Positions 53,527-63,119 are shown, counted from the stretch's first letter. The stretch: 64,000 bases of DNA from Dyadobacter sp. Leaf189 (GCF_001424405.1 NZ_LMPS01000004.1:802537-866536); one strand, 5' to 3'. The notes: generated by a model from the sequence alone, not told the origin. Translations and numbers: made by a program.

Positions 53527-54059
53527 CTGACTATTCCTAAACCCTTAACCTTTTCTTTTCTTTTATATCTTAAACCGTTTGCAGTTAATAAAAGATCCTG
53601 CGAGCGGGTTGCATATCTAAAGTAATGTCGTTGTTAATGCTACTCCCTTTTTTGATGATTAATCACTTTTACGGTTTTTAATGGTAAAAAGATCAATCCT
53701 GGTTTTTAACAACGCGCTGACATCCTCTGTATCATCTCATTTTATAGCTGCCTGACACTGAGGAAGGCATATTCTTGTTTTATTTATACAAATATAAAAC
53801 AATTTCGATTAGCATCATGGTTTAATTCAATTTTAACCTCCGCCAACCGTGATACAAATATCAGCGTTAATTTTGAAATTACAAAGTTGTTGATTTTACG
53901 GCAACAAAATTTTATTGGGAATTAAATATCAATTTTAACCTCCTTTTTGCAACTTTATCTTTTTATCGAGAGGTAGTATTTTATATTATTTCGAATAAAT
54001 AGAAAAAAACCAAATATTCTATAATCTTGAAATAATTATATTTTCTTAAAAATGTACAA
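53527..54059. other. AT-rich intergenic region
   Basis: About 530 bp with no credible gene. It is strongly AT-rich and includes two copies of TCAATTTTAACCTCC (53827-53841 and 53929-53943). No tRNA, hairpin cluster or known RNA was recognised. Many poly-A/T tracts could be promoter or bent DNA, but no gene reads away from it; both neighbours end here. Confidence 0.6.
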
Positions 54060-54620
54060 TCATTGGTTATAATTGTTCATTGCCGATTGTATTCCCAAAG
54101 TACAAAAAGTAGTAACCATGTCGCCAGCCTTGTCCAGGAATATCGGTAATTCGATCATTTCCTCTGGGGAAAAAGCCTTTAACACATAATCTACTTGCCT
54201 GCCGCGAGGAAAATTGTTACCTATCCCAAAGCGCAACCGGGGATATTCCGACGAGCCGAGCAATTCTTCGATGTTTCTCAAACCATTGTGCCCGCCGTGA
54301 CTTCCCTTGGGCTTGATACGCAATGTACCGAACGGAAGTTGCAGCTCGTCAACAATCACCAGCGTGTTTTCGGCAGAGACTTTGAACTGGTCCATATAGT
54401 ACCGCAAAGCCTTTCCGCTCAGGTTCATATATGTTGTGGGCTTGATAAAATAGATCTGCCTACCCTTGTATTTCCATTCTGCTACAAACGCCAGCTTCTC
54501 AAAGCTGAACTTAAAATCGTGCTGCGCAGCCAGCCTGTCCAGTACCATAAATCCGACATTATGCCGGGTAAAAGCATATTCCGGACCGATATTTCCCAAT
54601 CCGGCAATAAGGTATTTCAT
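54060..54620 (-). CDS. pth: Aminoacyl-tRNA hydrolase
   Basis: A 186-residue enzyme that frees tRNA from peptidyl-tRNA dropped by ribosomes. Signs are IAGLGNIGPEYAFTRHNVGF with catalytic His20, KPTTYMNLSG, VIVDELQLPFGTLRIKPKGSHGGHNG (in part) and LRFGIG. Its length is typical. It is divergent from pyrR, 63 bp apart, so the two share a promoter region. Confidence 0.95.
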   Translation of the reverse strand: MKYLIAGLGNIGPEYAFTRHNVGFMVLDRLAAQHDFKFSFEKLAFVAEWKYKGRQIYFIKPTTYMNLSGKALRYYMDQFKVSAENTLVIVDELQLPFGTLRIKPKGSHGGHNGLRNIEELLGSSEYPRLRFGIGNNFPRGRQVDYVLKAFSPEEMIELPIFLDKAGDMVTTFCTLGIQSAMNNYNQ

Positions 54621-54683
54621 TTGTCAAAAGTTTTTGATTTCGTAATAGAGCACTTAATTTAGGCTAAAATTCAGGGAAAATAC

Positions 54684-55226
54684 ATGATGCCCCAAAAACG
54701 ATTGATACTAAGTAGCCCTTTGCTGGAAATCATGATCAGCCGGTTGTGCCAGCAGTTGATTGAAAACCACCAGGATTTTTCCAATTCGGTGGTAATGGGG
54801 CTGCAGCCGCGCGGGATCTACTTTGCCGAGCGCATTGTTGCCGAGCTGCGCGAAAGAACAGGGAAGAATATTCCATTGGGTTACCTGGATGCTACATTCT
54901 ACCGGGACGATTTCAGAAGAAGAGAGTCGCCACTGGTACCAAATAAAACCAATGTGCCGTTTTTGATCGAGGGCAAAAAAGTGATCCTGATTGACGATGT
55001 TCTTGCCAGCGGCAGAATGGTACGTGCTGCACTGGACGCAATGACTGCATTTGGCCGGCCAAAAGTGGTTGAGCTAATGGTATTGATTGATCGCCGCTAT
55101 AATCGCGAGCTGCCTCTTGGTCCAGACTATGCGGGAATGAAAGTAAGTACAGTTGAGAGCCAGCGTGTTCAAGTTGAATGGAAAGAACAAGGTTTTGAAC
55201 AGGACCACATCTGGCTGGTAGACTAG
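54684..55226 (+). CDS. pyrR: PyrR: pyrimidine regulator / uracil phosphoribosyltransferase
   Basis: A 180-residue type I phosphoribosyltransferase. The PRPP-binding motif is VILIDDVLASGRMVRAAL (100-117) and the family block is GLQPRGIYFAERIV. PyrR binds pyr mRNA in Firmicutes to attenuate transcription and also makes UMP from uracil. In this window no pyr mRNA leader with a PyrR site was found before pyrB, so the UPRTase role may dominate. ATG 54687 is an alternative start. Confidence 0.9.
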   Translation: MMPQKRLILSSPLLEIMISRLCQQLIENHQDFSNSVVMGLQPRGIYFAERIVAELRERTGKNIPLGYLDATFYRDDFRRRESPLVPNKTNVPFLIEGKKVILIDDVLASGRMVRAALDAMTAFGRPKVVELMVLIDRRYNRELPLGPDYAGMKVSTVESQRVQVEWKEQGFEQDHIWLVD

Positions 55227-55231
55227 ATAAG

Positions 55232-56782
55232 TCAGCGTGGGCGTGAAGCTTCTTTCAAGCCCACTTTTCCGATCTCTTCTGTATTGTAAGTCAGCTTGTT
55301 GACATAAAAAACCTCCCTGCCCTGCCCTATCGTTGAAGTACCGATTCGCTGCATTCCGTAGGCAAGGAAATACTGGCCGTACCAAGGCGACAGGTAGCCG
55401 TCTTCATTATTGAGCACTTTCTCTTTCTCCGATTTCGGGTTAATCTTGAATTTTTCAGTTTCCACCACCACTTTGTCCCGGTTGATCACCTCGGTGTGAA
55501 TTTCACCTTCCTGTGGATAAGCGAGCACAAAATAATCGTCAACGGGCGTTACCTGCACCATTTCCTGCAGATCGAAGCTGGTAAGATCTTTAATGGTGAT
55601 CGTGTTGTCCCACATAAACTTTCCATTCCTGTCGAACCCGCAAACTATTGCGTGCGTGTACCGATAGCCTTCCAGCGAGCGGGAAATGTAAGGACGGGTA
55701 ATGCCACCGGAGATAATCGGATTAGATGAACGTTGATTGGGATAGTAAACTTCGGCAACCAGCACGATTTCTTCGGGTGTCTGGATCAGCTCGTGAACCA
55801 GCAGGCGGTACCGAAAACGGTTTTCCTTGCCTAGACTCTTTCTTTTACCAATTTTTTCCAAAACGCGCTGCCTACGTTTCGGTTTCATGTAATTGAAGAA
55901 ATTTTGCAGATCAGAAAATTCAATAAACTGCGCTTCTTTGGGCGTATCATCCTCAATGTGCGTAACATACAAACCCTGAGAGTATTGGGTACAGCCCACT
56001 GAATAGTTTCCAATCAGGTAAGAATCGTCAGAATTAAGTGGCACAATTTGTCCTGAAATGAAGCTGTATCTTGGGTCGCTTAATGTTGTTTTCTTTAAAA
56101 ACTTCCCGTCATAATTGTAAGTTTTGATCTCGAAAACACAGTTTTTCTTCCGGTAAGCGTAGGTAATTACATTGATATAGCCGTCGATCTCATTGATATC
56201 TACATTGTTCAGCTCAGTATTTTTCTCGAAGAGCCCGGGTAAGACCCGGGTGGTATGGTCGAAAAAGGAATGGACGATCACCACGGGCCGGGAGCGATAG
56301 TAGCCGGAAACCAACGCTTTGCTGCCGATAACTTTGAACTGCTGCACATCCACACCAGACAACAGGTTTCCTTTGAACGTATCAATGGACCCATCGTTGA
56401 AGTTAAGTTGCAAGAAGAGGAACTTGTCGGTATCCGGTTCTGCGAAAAGCCAGTATCCCGACTCTTCTCCCTTGTACGCCATGACAGGGATATACCGGAA
56501 ATCAAGCTTGTAAGCAGTCCGCCAGAGTACTTTCAGCGTTGTATCGTACTTTACAAAATTCCATTTCTCATTGCGACTGCTCGAATATTCATCCCCACGG
56601 ATTACGGAGAGAATACCTTTTTCACCCAGACTAAATACTTCAAATTGCTCCGAGGTAGAAGAACTGGTCGGGATCTCCAACCGATCAGACTGGTGGAGCT
56701 GCGCCCACGCGCCGGTGAATGGAGCCAGAAGAATAAGCAGCAGTATATTTGTCCGGAAAAAACGAAGCAGGTAATTGGACAT
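55232..56782 (-). CDS. Secreted protein of unknown function
   Basis: A 516-residue protein with a signal peptide (residues 1-27, ending GAWAQ). The rest consists of repeating beta-strand units with phrases such as VSGYYRSRPVVIV, DGYINVITYAYRKKNC, SYLIGNYSVGC and VVAEVYYPNQR, suggestive of a beta-propeller, but I do not recognise a family. I chose ATG 56782, preceded by AGGAAG; a start 11 codons upstream (56815) is less likely. It stands alone, divergent from argS. Confidence 0.75.
   Translation of the reverse strand: MSNYLLRFFRTNILLLILLAPFTGAWAQLHQSDRLEIPTSSSTSEQFEVFSLGEKGILSVIRGDEYSSSRNEKWNFVKYDTTLKVLWRTAYKLDFRYIPVMAYKGEESGYWLFAEPDTDKFLFLQLNFNDGSIDTFKGNLLSGVDVQQFKVIGSKALVSGYYRSRPVVIVHSFFDHTTRVLPGLFEKNTELNNVDINEIDGYINVITYAYRKKNCVFEIKTYNYDGKFLKKTTLSDPRYSFISGQIVPLNSDDSYLIGNYSVGCTQYSQGLYVTHIEDDTPKEAQFIEFSDLQNFFNYMKPKRRQRVLEKIGKRKSLGKENRFRYRLLVHELIQTPEEIVLVAEVYYPNQRSSNPIISGGITRPYISRSLEGYRYTHAIVCGFDRNGKFMWDNTITIKDLTSFDLQEMVQVTPVDDYFVLAYPQEGEIHTEVINRDKVVVETEKFKINPKSEKEKVLNNEDGYLSPWYGQYFLAYGMQRIGTSTIGQGREVFYVNKLTYNTEEIGKVGLKEASRPR
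55237..55268 (+). terminator. Terminator of pyrR
   Basis: GTGGGC/GCCCAC with inner TGAA/TTCA pairing, followed by TTTT, just after the pyrR stop and inside the end of the convergent gene. Confidence 0.5.
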
Positions 56783-56824
56783 AACTTCTTCCTGGTGGGG
56801 TGTAACTCTCTTCAATATTTACCC

Positions 56825-56832
56825 TAATTTTG
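56825..56832 (+). promoter_or_regulatory. argS promoter -7 box TAATTTTG
   Basis: Exact TAnnTTTG match giving a leader of about 105 bp before argS. Confidence 0.5.
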
Positions 56833-56943
56833 CATCAAAAAAGATAACATCACTATTAATATAAGAAATATTTTCATTCAAATAAAAACGACAGGAAATG
56901 CGTCCCGGCATTCAGGAGCACACTTCCGCTTACACCATTTTTC

Positions 56944-58722
56944 ATGACAATTGAAGCTATATTAAAAGACGATATCCAAAAAGCGATCCAAAAGCATTTC
57001 GATATTGATGTTGAGGAAGTCATTTTGCAACCAACAAAAAAAGAATTTGAGGGCTTTTATACATTCGTAACCTTCCCGCTTACCAAAACAACCCGCAAAG
57101 CGCCTGCCGAGATCGGACAAATCATCGGCGCATCGCTTGTTGAAGCCTCTTCTGTGGTACAGAGCTTCAATGTAGTTCAGGGGTTTCTTAATATCAGCTT
57201 AAAGGATCAAACCTGGCTCGACCTGCTTGAAAAGATGAAAAGCGATCCTGACTATGGCACTTCGCCTTCGAACGGCGCGTCGGTTATGGTCGAATTTTCT
57301 TCCCCGAATACCAATAAACCCCTGCACCTGGGGCATTTAAGAAACAACTTCCTGGGCGATTCCTTGTCGAGGATACTGAAAGCGAGTGGTTACGATATCG
57401 TCAAAACGTGCCTTGTAAACGACCGTGGAATTCACATTTGCAAGTCAATGCTAGCTTACCGTGAGCTTGGAAACGGGGAAACGCCGGAATCCAGCGGGAT
57501 CAAAGGCGACCATTTGGCTGGTAAATACTACGTAAAGTTTGACCAGGAATATAAAAAGCAGATCCAGGAGCTGGTTGGGCAGGGAATGAAGGAAGAGGAA
57601 GCTGCTAAAAAGGCGCCCTGGATGCTGGAAGCCCAGCGGATATTGCTGTTGTGGGAACAAGGCGACGCAGATACCGTTGCGCTCTGGCAGAAAATGAACA
57701 GCTGGGTTTATGCAGGTTTTGGAGAAACCTATAAAAAGATTGGCGTAACATTTGATAAAACATACTACGAATCAGATACTTACCTTCTAGGAAAAGATAT
57801 TATCGAAGAGGGGCTGCAAAAAGGAGTTTTTTACCGCAAAGACGACAATTCTGTTTGGATTAACCTGGCAGACGAAGGTCTGGACGAGAAACTGGTACTC
57901 CGTGGCGATGGTACCTCTGTCTATATCACACAGGATCTAGGAACAACCGAGCTAAAAAACAGCGATTTTCATAACGACCGCTATCTGTGGGTAGTTGGCA
58001 ACGAGCAGGATTACCATTTCAAAGTTCTTTTTGCGATTTTGAAAAAGCTGGGAAGAACCTATTCGGAAGGTTGCTACCACATCAGCTACGGAATGGTCGA
58101 CCTGCCATCGGGTAAAATGAAATCCCGTGAGGGAACCGTAGTGGATGCAGATGATCTCATTGCAGAGATGATCCAGACAGCCGCCGACCGCACCCAGGAA
58201 CTGGGAAAGATAGACGATTTTGACAGTGCAGAAGCGAAGCAGCTTTATAACCAGCTGGCAATGGGCGCGCTGAAATACTTTTTACTTAAAGTGGATCCGA
58301 AGAAGAGAATGCTCTTTAACCCGGCCGAATCCATTGATTTCCAGGGACACACGGGGCCATTTATTCAATATACTTACGCCCGGATACGCTCCATTATGAG
58401 AAAGGCGGAGCAAGCGGGTATTGAAGCGGTTATTCCAAGCCCCGATTACGCAATGCACCAGTCGGAACGCGAGCTGATTTTCGCATTGGCCCAGTTTCCG
58501 TCCAAGGTGACGTCAGCAGCAAGCGAGTTTGCCCCGTCGATTATTTCGCTATATGCATTTGAGCTGGCCAAAGTTTATAACCAGTTCTATGCAGAGGTAT
58601 CCATTTTCTCCGATCCAAATCCGGACGCAGTTCGTTTCAGGGTTGCATTATCGCAGGTTGTTTCGGAAACAATTCAAAAAAGTTTAGGGTTATTGGGAAT
58701 AGAAGTTCCGGAGCGTATGTAA
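56944..58722 (+). CDS. argS: Arginyl-tRNA synthetase
   Basis: A 592-residue class I synthetase charging tRNA-Arg. The N-terminal Add-1 domain is followed by SSPNTNKPLHLGHLRNN with the HIGH-type motif HLGH (128-131). The later KMSKS loop is replaced by MKSREGTVVDADDL, usual for ArgRS, and the C-terminal DALR anticodon domain (IQYTYARIRSI, FELAKVYNQFY) is complete. Its length is normal. Confidence 0.97.
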   Translation: MTIEAILKDDIQKAIQKHFDIDVEEVILQPTKKEFEGFYTFVTFPLTKTTRKAPAEIGQIIGASLVEASSVVQSFNVVQGFLNISLKDQTWLDLLEKMKSDPDYGTSPSNGASVMVEFSSPNTNKPLHLGHLRNNFLGDSLSRILKASGYDIVKTCLVNDRGIHICKSMLAYRELGNGETPESSGIKGDHLAGKYYVKFDQEYKKQIQELVGQGMKEEEAAKKAPWMLEAQRILLLWEQGDADTVALWQKMNSWVYAGFGETYKKIGVTFDKTYYESDTYLLGKDIIEEGLQKGVFYRKDDNSVWINLADEGLDEKLVLRGDGTSVYITQDLGTTELKNSDFHNDRYLWVVGNEQDYHFKVLFAILKKLGRTYSEGCYHISYGMVDLPSGKMKSREGTVVDADDLIAEMIQTAADRTQELGKIDDFDSAEAKQLYNQLAMGALKYFLLKVDPKKRMLFNPAESIDFQGHTGPFIQYTYARIRSIMRKAEQAGIEAVIPSPDYAMHQSERELIFALAQFPSKVTSAASEFAPSIISLYAFELAKVYNQFYAEVSIFSDPNPDAVRFRVALSQVVSETIQKSLGLLGIEVPERM

Positions 58723-58746
58723 AGCTGAGTTTCACGCGTTTATTGA

Positions 58747-58754
58747 TAGATTTG
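58747..58754 (+). promoter_or_regulatory. Promoter -7 box TAGATTTG
   Basis: Exact TAnnTTTG match 23 bp before the glutathione peroxidase ATG. Confidence 0.55.
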
Positions 58755-58777
58755 TATAAACCATAACCAAAACTAAT

Positions 58778-59362
58778 ATGAGCTTTCTTAAATCGATTTT
58801 AATTATGATTACATCTCTGATCGGCGGTTTGTTTGCTGATAAAAGTGAAACCGCATCGCGTCCTGCTACACACGAAGCTGCGAAACAAACACTCTACGAT
58901 TTCAAGGTAAAATCACTGGTTGGCGGGAAAACAGTGGATTTGAGCAAGTACAAAGGTAAAAAGGTGGTTATACTCAATGTTGCTTCCAAATGCGGCTACA
59001 CCAAGCAATATGCTGATTGGGAAAAATTCAACAAAGAGCATGGCGACAAAGTGGTTGTACTCGGCTTCCCGGCTAATAATTTCGGCGGACAAGAACCAGG
59101 TACGAGCGAAGAAATCGCGACATTCTGCTCCGCTACTTATGGCGTTACTTTCCCGATGTTTGAGAAAGTGTCTGTTTTGGGAGAAGACCAGGCGCCTATT
59201 TACAAGTGGCTGAGCACAAAAGAATTGAACGGCTGGAATGACAAAGTACCAACCTGGAATTTCTGCAAGTACGTTATTAATGAAAATGGCGAGCTGACCA
59301 ACTTCTTCGCTTCAAAAGTATTGCCAACAGATCCTGAGTTTTTGAAATCTGTCGGAATTTAA
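58778..59362 (+). CDS. Glutathione peroxidase family protein (Cys type)
   Basis: A 194-residue thiol peroxidase. The active-site block is NVASKCGYTKQY with Cys72 in place of selenocysteine; the Gln and Trp partners lie in NNFGGQEPGTSEEI and PTWNFCKYVI. The N-terminal 20 residues are hydrophobic (a signal sequence or anchor ending GLFA), so it is likely periplasmic. Cys-type bacterial enzymes usually take electrons from thioredoxin and remove hydroperoxides. An imperfect terminator follows. Confidence 0.9.
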   Translation: MSFLKSILIMITSLIGGLFADKSETASRPATHEAAKQTLYDFKVKSLVGGKTVDLSKYKGKKVVILNVASKCGYTKQYADWEKFNKEHGDKVVVLGFPANNFGGQEPGTSEEIATFCSATYGVTFPMFEKVSVLGEDQAPIYKWLSTKELNGWNDKVPTWNFCKYVINENGELTNFFASKVLPTDPEFLKSVGI

Positions 59363-59370
59363 TATTCCAA

Positions 59371-59407
59371 AATGCGAGCTGCCAGTGTTACATCGGCAGC
59401 TCGCATT
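59371..59407 (+). terminator. Terminator-like hairpin after glutathione peroxidase
   Basis: A perfect 13-bp stem AATGCGAGCTGCC/GGCAGCTCGCATT with an 11-nt loop. There is no T run, so it may act as an mRNA 3' stabiliser instead. Confidence 0.6.
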
Positions 59408-59439
59408 ACCTTCTCCATCAAAATCAAACACACATTAAC

Positions 59440-59823
59440 ATGAAAGATATTATCGAAGCCAAACGCTATCTGTCAAATGCAAAAGCGATACTGAGCGAGA
59501 AAGCACAAAAAGAGGACGGTTATTATAAAGATAGAAAATATGTAAAGATGGCGGGACACACTGCTTACGCCGGCGTGCTTGTTGCTCTTGACAGCATTTT
59601 AGGAGAAAAGAAGAAGAAAACGAGAAAGAGCCTGGAATGGTACCAGAAGGAACTGGCTTCACTCGACAAAAAGATTTTATCTGATTTTATGGCAGTATAT
59701 GACATTCTCCATCTTTCCATGAGCTACGATGGAATATTGAGAGCTAGTGTTTCAGCAGATGGCCTGTACCTTGCAGAAAAAATCATTAACTGGGCCGAGC
59801 AAAAGACAAAAGCCGAGGCTTAG
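59440..59823 (+). CDS. DUF5618 family protein
   Basis: A 127-residue cytosolic helical protein beginning EAKRYLSNAKAILSEKAQKEDGYYKDRKYV (in part) and containing AGHTAYAGVLVALDSIL. The pattern, DUF5618, is found in Bacteroidota and resembles the HEPN/nucleotidyltransferase-partner helical fold, but no RxxxxH motif is seen, so a toxin role is not supported. It is 26 bp before menA and may be co-transcribed. Confidence 0.75.
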   Translation: MKDIIEAKRYLSNAKAILSEKAQKEDGYYKDRKYVKMAGHTAYAGVLVALDSILGEKKKKTRKSLEWYQKELASLDKKILSDFMAVYDILHLSMSYDGILRASVSADGLYLAEKIINWAEQKTKAEA

Positions 59824-59849
59824 CATTTCCCAACAATCTATTACCTAGA

Positions 59850-60743
59850 ATGAACCCCTGGATTGAGGCCGCCCGGCCAAGAACGTTACCTCTGTCATTA
59901 TCCTGCATTATCATGGGCTGCTTCCTGGCGGCTTCAACGGGAAATTTCCATTGGTCGGTTGCTGCATTGAGCGTACTTACCACCATTATTTTACAGGTAC
60001 TTTCCAATTTTGCCAACGATTATGGTGACGCTGTAAATGGAAAAGATACCGATTTACGCGAGGGTCCGCGCCGTGCTGTTCATTCCGGCCACATTACGGC
60101 CTCTTTGATGTTGAAAGCGATTATCTGGTTTTCTGCGCTGGCATTGATATCCGGCATTTCCCTGCTGGTAATCGCATTGAACGATGCACCAAAGAGCGCA
60201 TTCTGGGTATTCTTCGGAGTTGGTGTGGCCTGCATAATTGCAGCGATTACCTACACTGCCGGCAAGCGGCCCTACGGCTACGTGGGACTTGGCGACTTAT
60301 CCGTGCTGATCTTTTTCGGTTGGGTAGGCGTACTCGGAAGCAGCTACCTGCACACGCATTTATGGGACTGGTCGCTTTTACTTCCTGCAAGCAGCTGCGG
60401 CTTATTTGCAGTGGGCGTATTGAATATCAACAACATTCGCGATATCGATTCCGACAGAGCCACAGGCAAGAACTCAATTCCCGTTCGGCTTGGACGTGAA
60501 AAAGCAATAGCTTATCACTGGTTTATCCTGGTTACAGGGATGCTCTGCGTGTCGGTTTATACATACCTTCATTTTTCCGGGTTACAAAACCTGCTGTTCC
60601 TGCTCAGCTTCCCATTATTTATCAGGAATGGACTGGCAATTTCCACGTTGAAGAAAGCACAGGAACTTGACCCCTACCTCAAACAAATGGCGCTTTCAAC
60701 CTTGTTTTTTGTAATCCTGTTTGGCATTGGCGTAGTACTGTAA
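59850..60743 (+). CDS. menA: 1,4-dihydroxy-2-naphthoate polyprenyltransferase
   Basis: A 297-residue UbiA-family membrane enzyme that attaches the prenyl tail to dihydroxynaphthoate in menaquinone synthesis. The first Asp-rich motif is NFANDYGDAVNGKDTD (NDYGD at 56-60), the second NNIRDIDSDRATGKN. Eight or nine hydrophobic helices follow. No other men genes are in the window. The stop is 1 bp from the end of the convergent SGNH gene. Confidence 0.92.
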   Translation: MNPWIEAARPRTLPLSLSCIIMGCFLAASTGNFHWSVAALSVLTTIILQVLSNFANDYGDAVNGKDTDLREGPRRAVHSGHITASLMLKAIIWFSALALISGISLLVIALNDAPKSAFWVFFGVGVACIIAAITYTAGKRPYGYVGLGDLSVLIFFGWVGVLGSSYLHTHLWDWSLLLPASSCGLFAVGVLNINNIRDIDSDRATGKNSIPVRLGREKAIAYHWFILVTGMLCVSVYTYLHFSGLQNLLFLLSFPLFIRNGLAISTLKKAQELDPYLKQMALSTLFFVILFGIGVVL

Positions 60744-60744
60744 G

Positions 60745-62523
60745 CTATTTCATGTACTGCTTAATTGCATTCCCTAGCAAGGTATAACCCTTCGCATTCG
60801 GGTGCAGGCCGTCGCTGAACAGTGTTTCATCTATTTTTCCGCTGGATGTCAGAAACACCTTTCCGGGATCCATATAACCTACACTTTCCTCACCAGTCAG
60901 TTGTGCAAGCTGTTCGTTTAATGCAGCGACACGGGCCTCCTGGTCTCTCCGCGGGTAAATCCCCAGCATCGTAATTTTTGCATCAGGCTGGTGGTATTTC
61001 AATGCCTTGATCAGCAGCTTCCAGCCTTCCACGATCTCCGCATCTGTATTCAGGTGAAGGTTATTTGTACCAATGTTCACAAAAATCTGCTTGGCACTGA
61101 ACCCGGCCAGCTCGCCGTGATATATTCGCCAGAGTACGTTTTCAATGCGGTCCCAGCCGTAGCCCAGGTTACGTGAATTCTTCCCGAAAGTGTCGTTCCA
61201 CGAAGCATCGCTCACAGCACGCGGACCTTTTGGCAAGCCTCCCCAGAAATGCGTGATAGAATTGCCGATCACAATAGTCTCAGGTGCCGATTTCTTGTTT
61301 AATTCGAGTATTTCCCGGTGCCTTACTTCCCAGTCATAATTATTGAGCTCGCGAAGTTGGGTGATAGGCTTTGTTGTGGAAGCTTCACCGGTATACTCAT
61401 GTAAGATGCTGCGCAAGTGCTTCTCATAACCTTCCGCATACCGCATCATACCTAAGTCTGTCTGATGCGTTCCGTCCACGGTTGTTTCAATATCCTGGTC
61501 AAAGTCCTTTTTTGGGATCAGATAAAGATTCGCAATTCCTTCTGATTTTAACCTGGCAAACGCAGCTTTCAGGATTACATTCACCTCTTCATAAAAATGC
61601 TTGCTTTCCGGATTTATGTCTTCATCGGTATAGCCCGCATGCTCGGCGAGTGCAATGGGAGTTTGCGGATGTTTTTGACGCAGTGATTTAACAGTAGCCA
61701 ATATCCTGTCACGAACTTCCTCCGCCGTAACGGGCATCTTGGAGTCTGGGCGGATTGTCAGGTTGGGTAAACAGTCTAAAATGAAAATGTGGGCGTCAAT
61801 CTCATTCACCAGATCCACCACTTCCTTTTCCAGTCGGCCATTACCCGAAAACGCGAGGTTGATCAGTGGCCTGTCCATTTTCCGGCCGACAATGGAAGTC
61901 CACGCCATACCCGGCCGCGACGCGCAGGCTCCCTGCGCAATGGAGGTACCATATACAACGATCGGCTTCTCGGGCCGAACAGGCAGCGGAGTAAACACAA
62001 CACCTTCCGGTACCCCTATTTCCAGCCATTTCACATTATTATAAAGTGGCAGAAACAGCCGGTACTCCCGTCCTTTCTGGTGGTAGTTATCATTAGGTTC
62101 CAGTCCCCTGAAAGTATAGGTAATCGTATCGCCGAATGCATATTTCCCCGCACACCACCTCGATGCGCCGTCGCTGCTGACCGCATACAAGTCTACGCCG
62201 CTCACGCCTGTAGCCGGCATGTGAGGCAATGCATGTTTACCGCCGACGGTATATCTTATCTTGATCTCGGAAGAGTTCGACCGGAACCTGATCATCAATC
62301 CGGCAGATTGGTTTGACAATCCCCAAATTGCTTCCCTCACCTGCTTTTCCGCTTTCGCAGGTAACCTGTCATAAGGATTTTTCAACTCCTTCGCAGGCCA
62401 AGCCTGACCTTCAATGACCGGAAAAGACGCGCTCTGCGGATTCCACCAACTGGTTTTTAAATTTTGAGCTTGCAGGGCAAAGCAATAGCAAACGAAAGCA
62501 GGGATAAGGAGCTTGATTTTCAT
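60745..62523 (-). CDS. Secreted protein with two SGNH hydrolase domains
   Basis: A 592-residue secreted protein with signal peptide ending ALQAQ. The first half has an N-terminal GxDLY-type beta domain (GVSGVDLYAVSSDG) and an SGNH domain (VVYGTSIAQGACASRPG with the Ser, DGTHQTDLG with Asp/His). The second half from about 400 is a separate GDSL-type domain (IVIGNSITHFWGG with Ser, VNIGTNNLHL, SDGLHPNAKGYTLLG). Both keep catalytic residues. Likely carbohydrate esterases acting on acetylated sugars. ATG 62523 is preferred over GTG 62529. Confidence 0.88.
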   Translation of the reverse strand: MKIKLLIPAFVCYCFALQAQNLKTSWWNPQSASFPVIEGQAWPAKELKNPYDRLPAKAEKQVREAIWGLSNQSAGLMIRFRSNSSEIKIRYTVGGKHALPHMPATGVSGVDLYAVSSDGASRWCAGKYAFGDTITYTFRGLEPNDNYHQKGREYRLFLPLYNNVKWLEIGVPEGVVFTPLPVRPEKPIVVYGTSIAQGACASRPGMAWTSIVGRKMDRPLINLAFSGNGRLEKEVVDLVNEIDAHIFILDCLPNLTIRPDSKMPVTAEEVRDRILATVKSLRQKHPQTPIALAEHAGYTDEDINPESKHFYEEVNVILKAAFARLKSEGIANLYLIPKKDFDQDIETTVDGTHQTDLGMMRYAEGYEKHLRSILHEYTGEASTTKPITQLRELNNYDWEVRHREILELNKKSAPETIVIGNSITHFWGGLPKGPRAVSDASWNDTFGKNSRNLGYGWDRIENVLWRIYHGELAGFSAKQIFVNIGTNNLHLNTDAEIVEGWKLLIKALKYHQPDAKITMLGIYPRRDQEARVAALNEQLAQLTGEESVGYMDPGKVFLTSSGKIDETLFSDGLHPNAKGYTLLGNAIKQYMK

Positions 62524-62529
62524 AAACAC

Positions 62530-62563
62530 AAAAAATGGGTACTTGTATTGCTACAAAGTACCC
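62530..62563 (-). terminator. Terminator after the DUF4920 gene
   Basis: On the minus strand GGGTACTT pairs with AAGTACCC (8-bp arms) and is followed by ATTTTTTG, just before the SGNH gene start; it separates the two genes. Confidence 0.75.
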
Positions 62564-62593
62564 ACCGGTCATTTTCTTTTCTATATCGGGCAA

Positions 62594-63043
62594 CTATTTC
62601 ACAAGCACGCCATCGGCAATAAATGTAAGTTCCTGCTTTGGTTCGGTGATTTTGGCAATTTCCTCTTTGCTCTGACCGGCATCTTTCGCATAATGCTGCA
62701 AATGCTCAACAGGTACCATCTTCTTCTGAGCTTCTCCTTCGAAAACGACGGTTTTACCAGCAATATCTTTGGGCACGAAAAAACCGTAATCCTTGAACAT
62801 CACGCGCATTGTCTCCCCATTATCCAGCTTCACTTTCATCCAGCAGCCTTTCACCTGACAAACCGACTCAACTGTGCCGCTTACCTTCGCTTCCATCTCC
62901 GTTTTATCGCCCATTTTAGCTGGCAATGCACTCGCTTCTATCGCCTTTTTATCATTGATCTCTTTTCCAAAAGTGTTTGCAGATTGCGCGCTGGCTACAA
63001 AGCTGCTTACTGTCATGCATAGTAGTATGAATAGTTTTTTCAT
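62594..63043 (-). CDS. DUF4920 secreted protein
   Basis: A 149-residue protein with signal peptide ending VASAQ. The DUF4920 pattern is visible: SGTVESVCQVKGCWMKVKL with two cysteines, VMFKDYGFFVPKD, and KTVVFEGEAQKK. The Cys pair resembles a metal or haem site in related OB-fold-like proteins; function is unknown. It is probably periplasmic. Confidence 0.82.
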   Translation of the reverse strand: MKKLFILLCMTVSSFVASAQSANTFGKEINDKKAIEASALPAKMGDKTEMEAKVSGTVESVCQVKGCWMKVKLDNGETMRVMFKDYGFFVPKDIAGKTVVFEGEAQKKMVPVEHLQHYAKDAGQSKEEIAKITEPKQELTFIADGVLVK

Positions 63044-63119
63044 TTTAATTAATATTAAATGATCAAATAATTACCTGATTTCAAATGTACTACAACTTAC
63101 CACGAATGTACAAATCCGT

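Noticed and set aside
59440..59823. HEPN toxin of a toxin-antitoxin pair
   Set aside because: No RxxxxH catalytic motif and no antitoxin or nucleotidyltransferase partner gene next to it.
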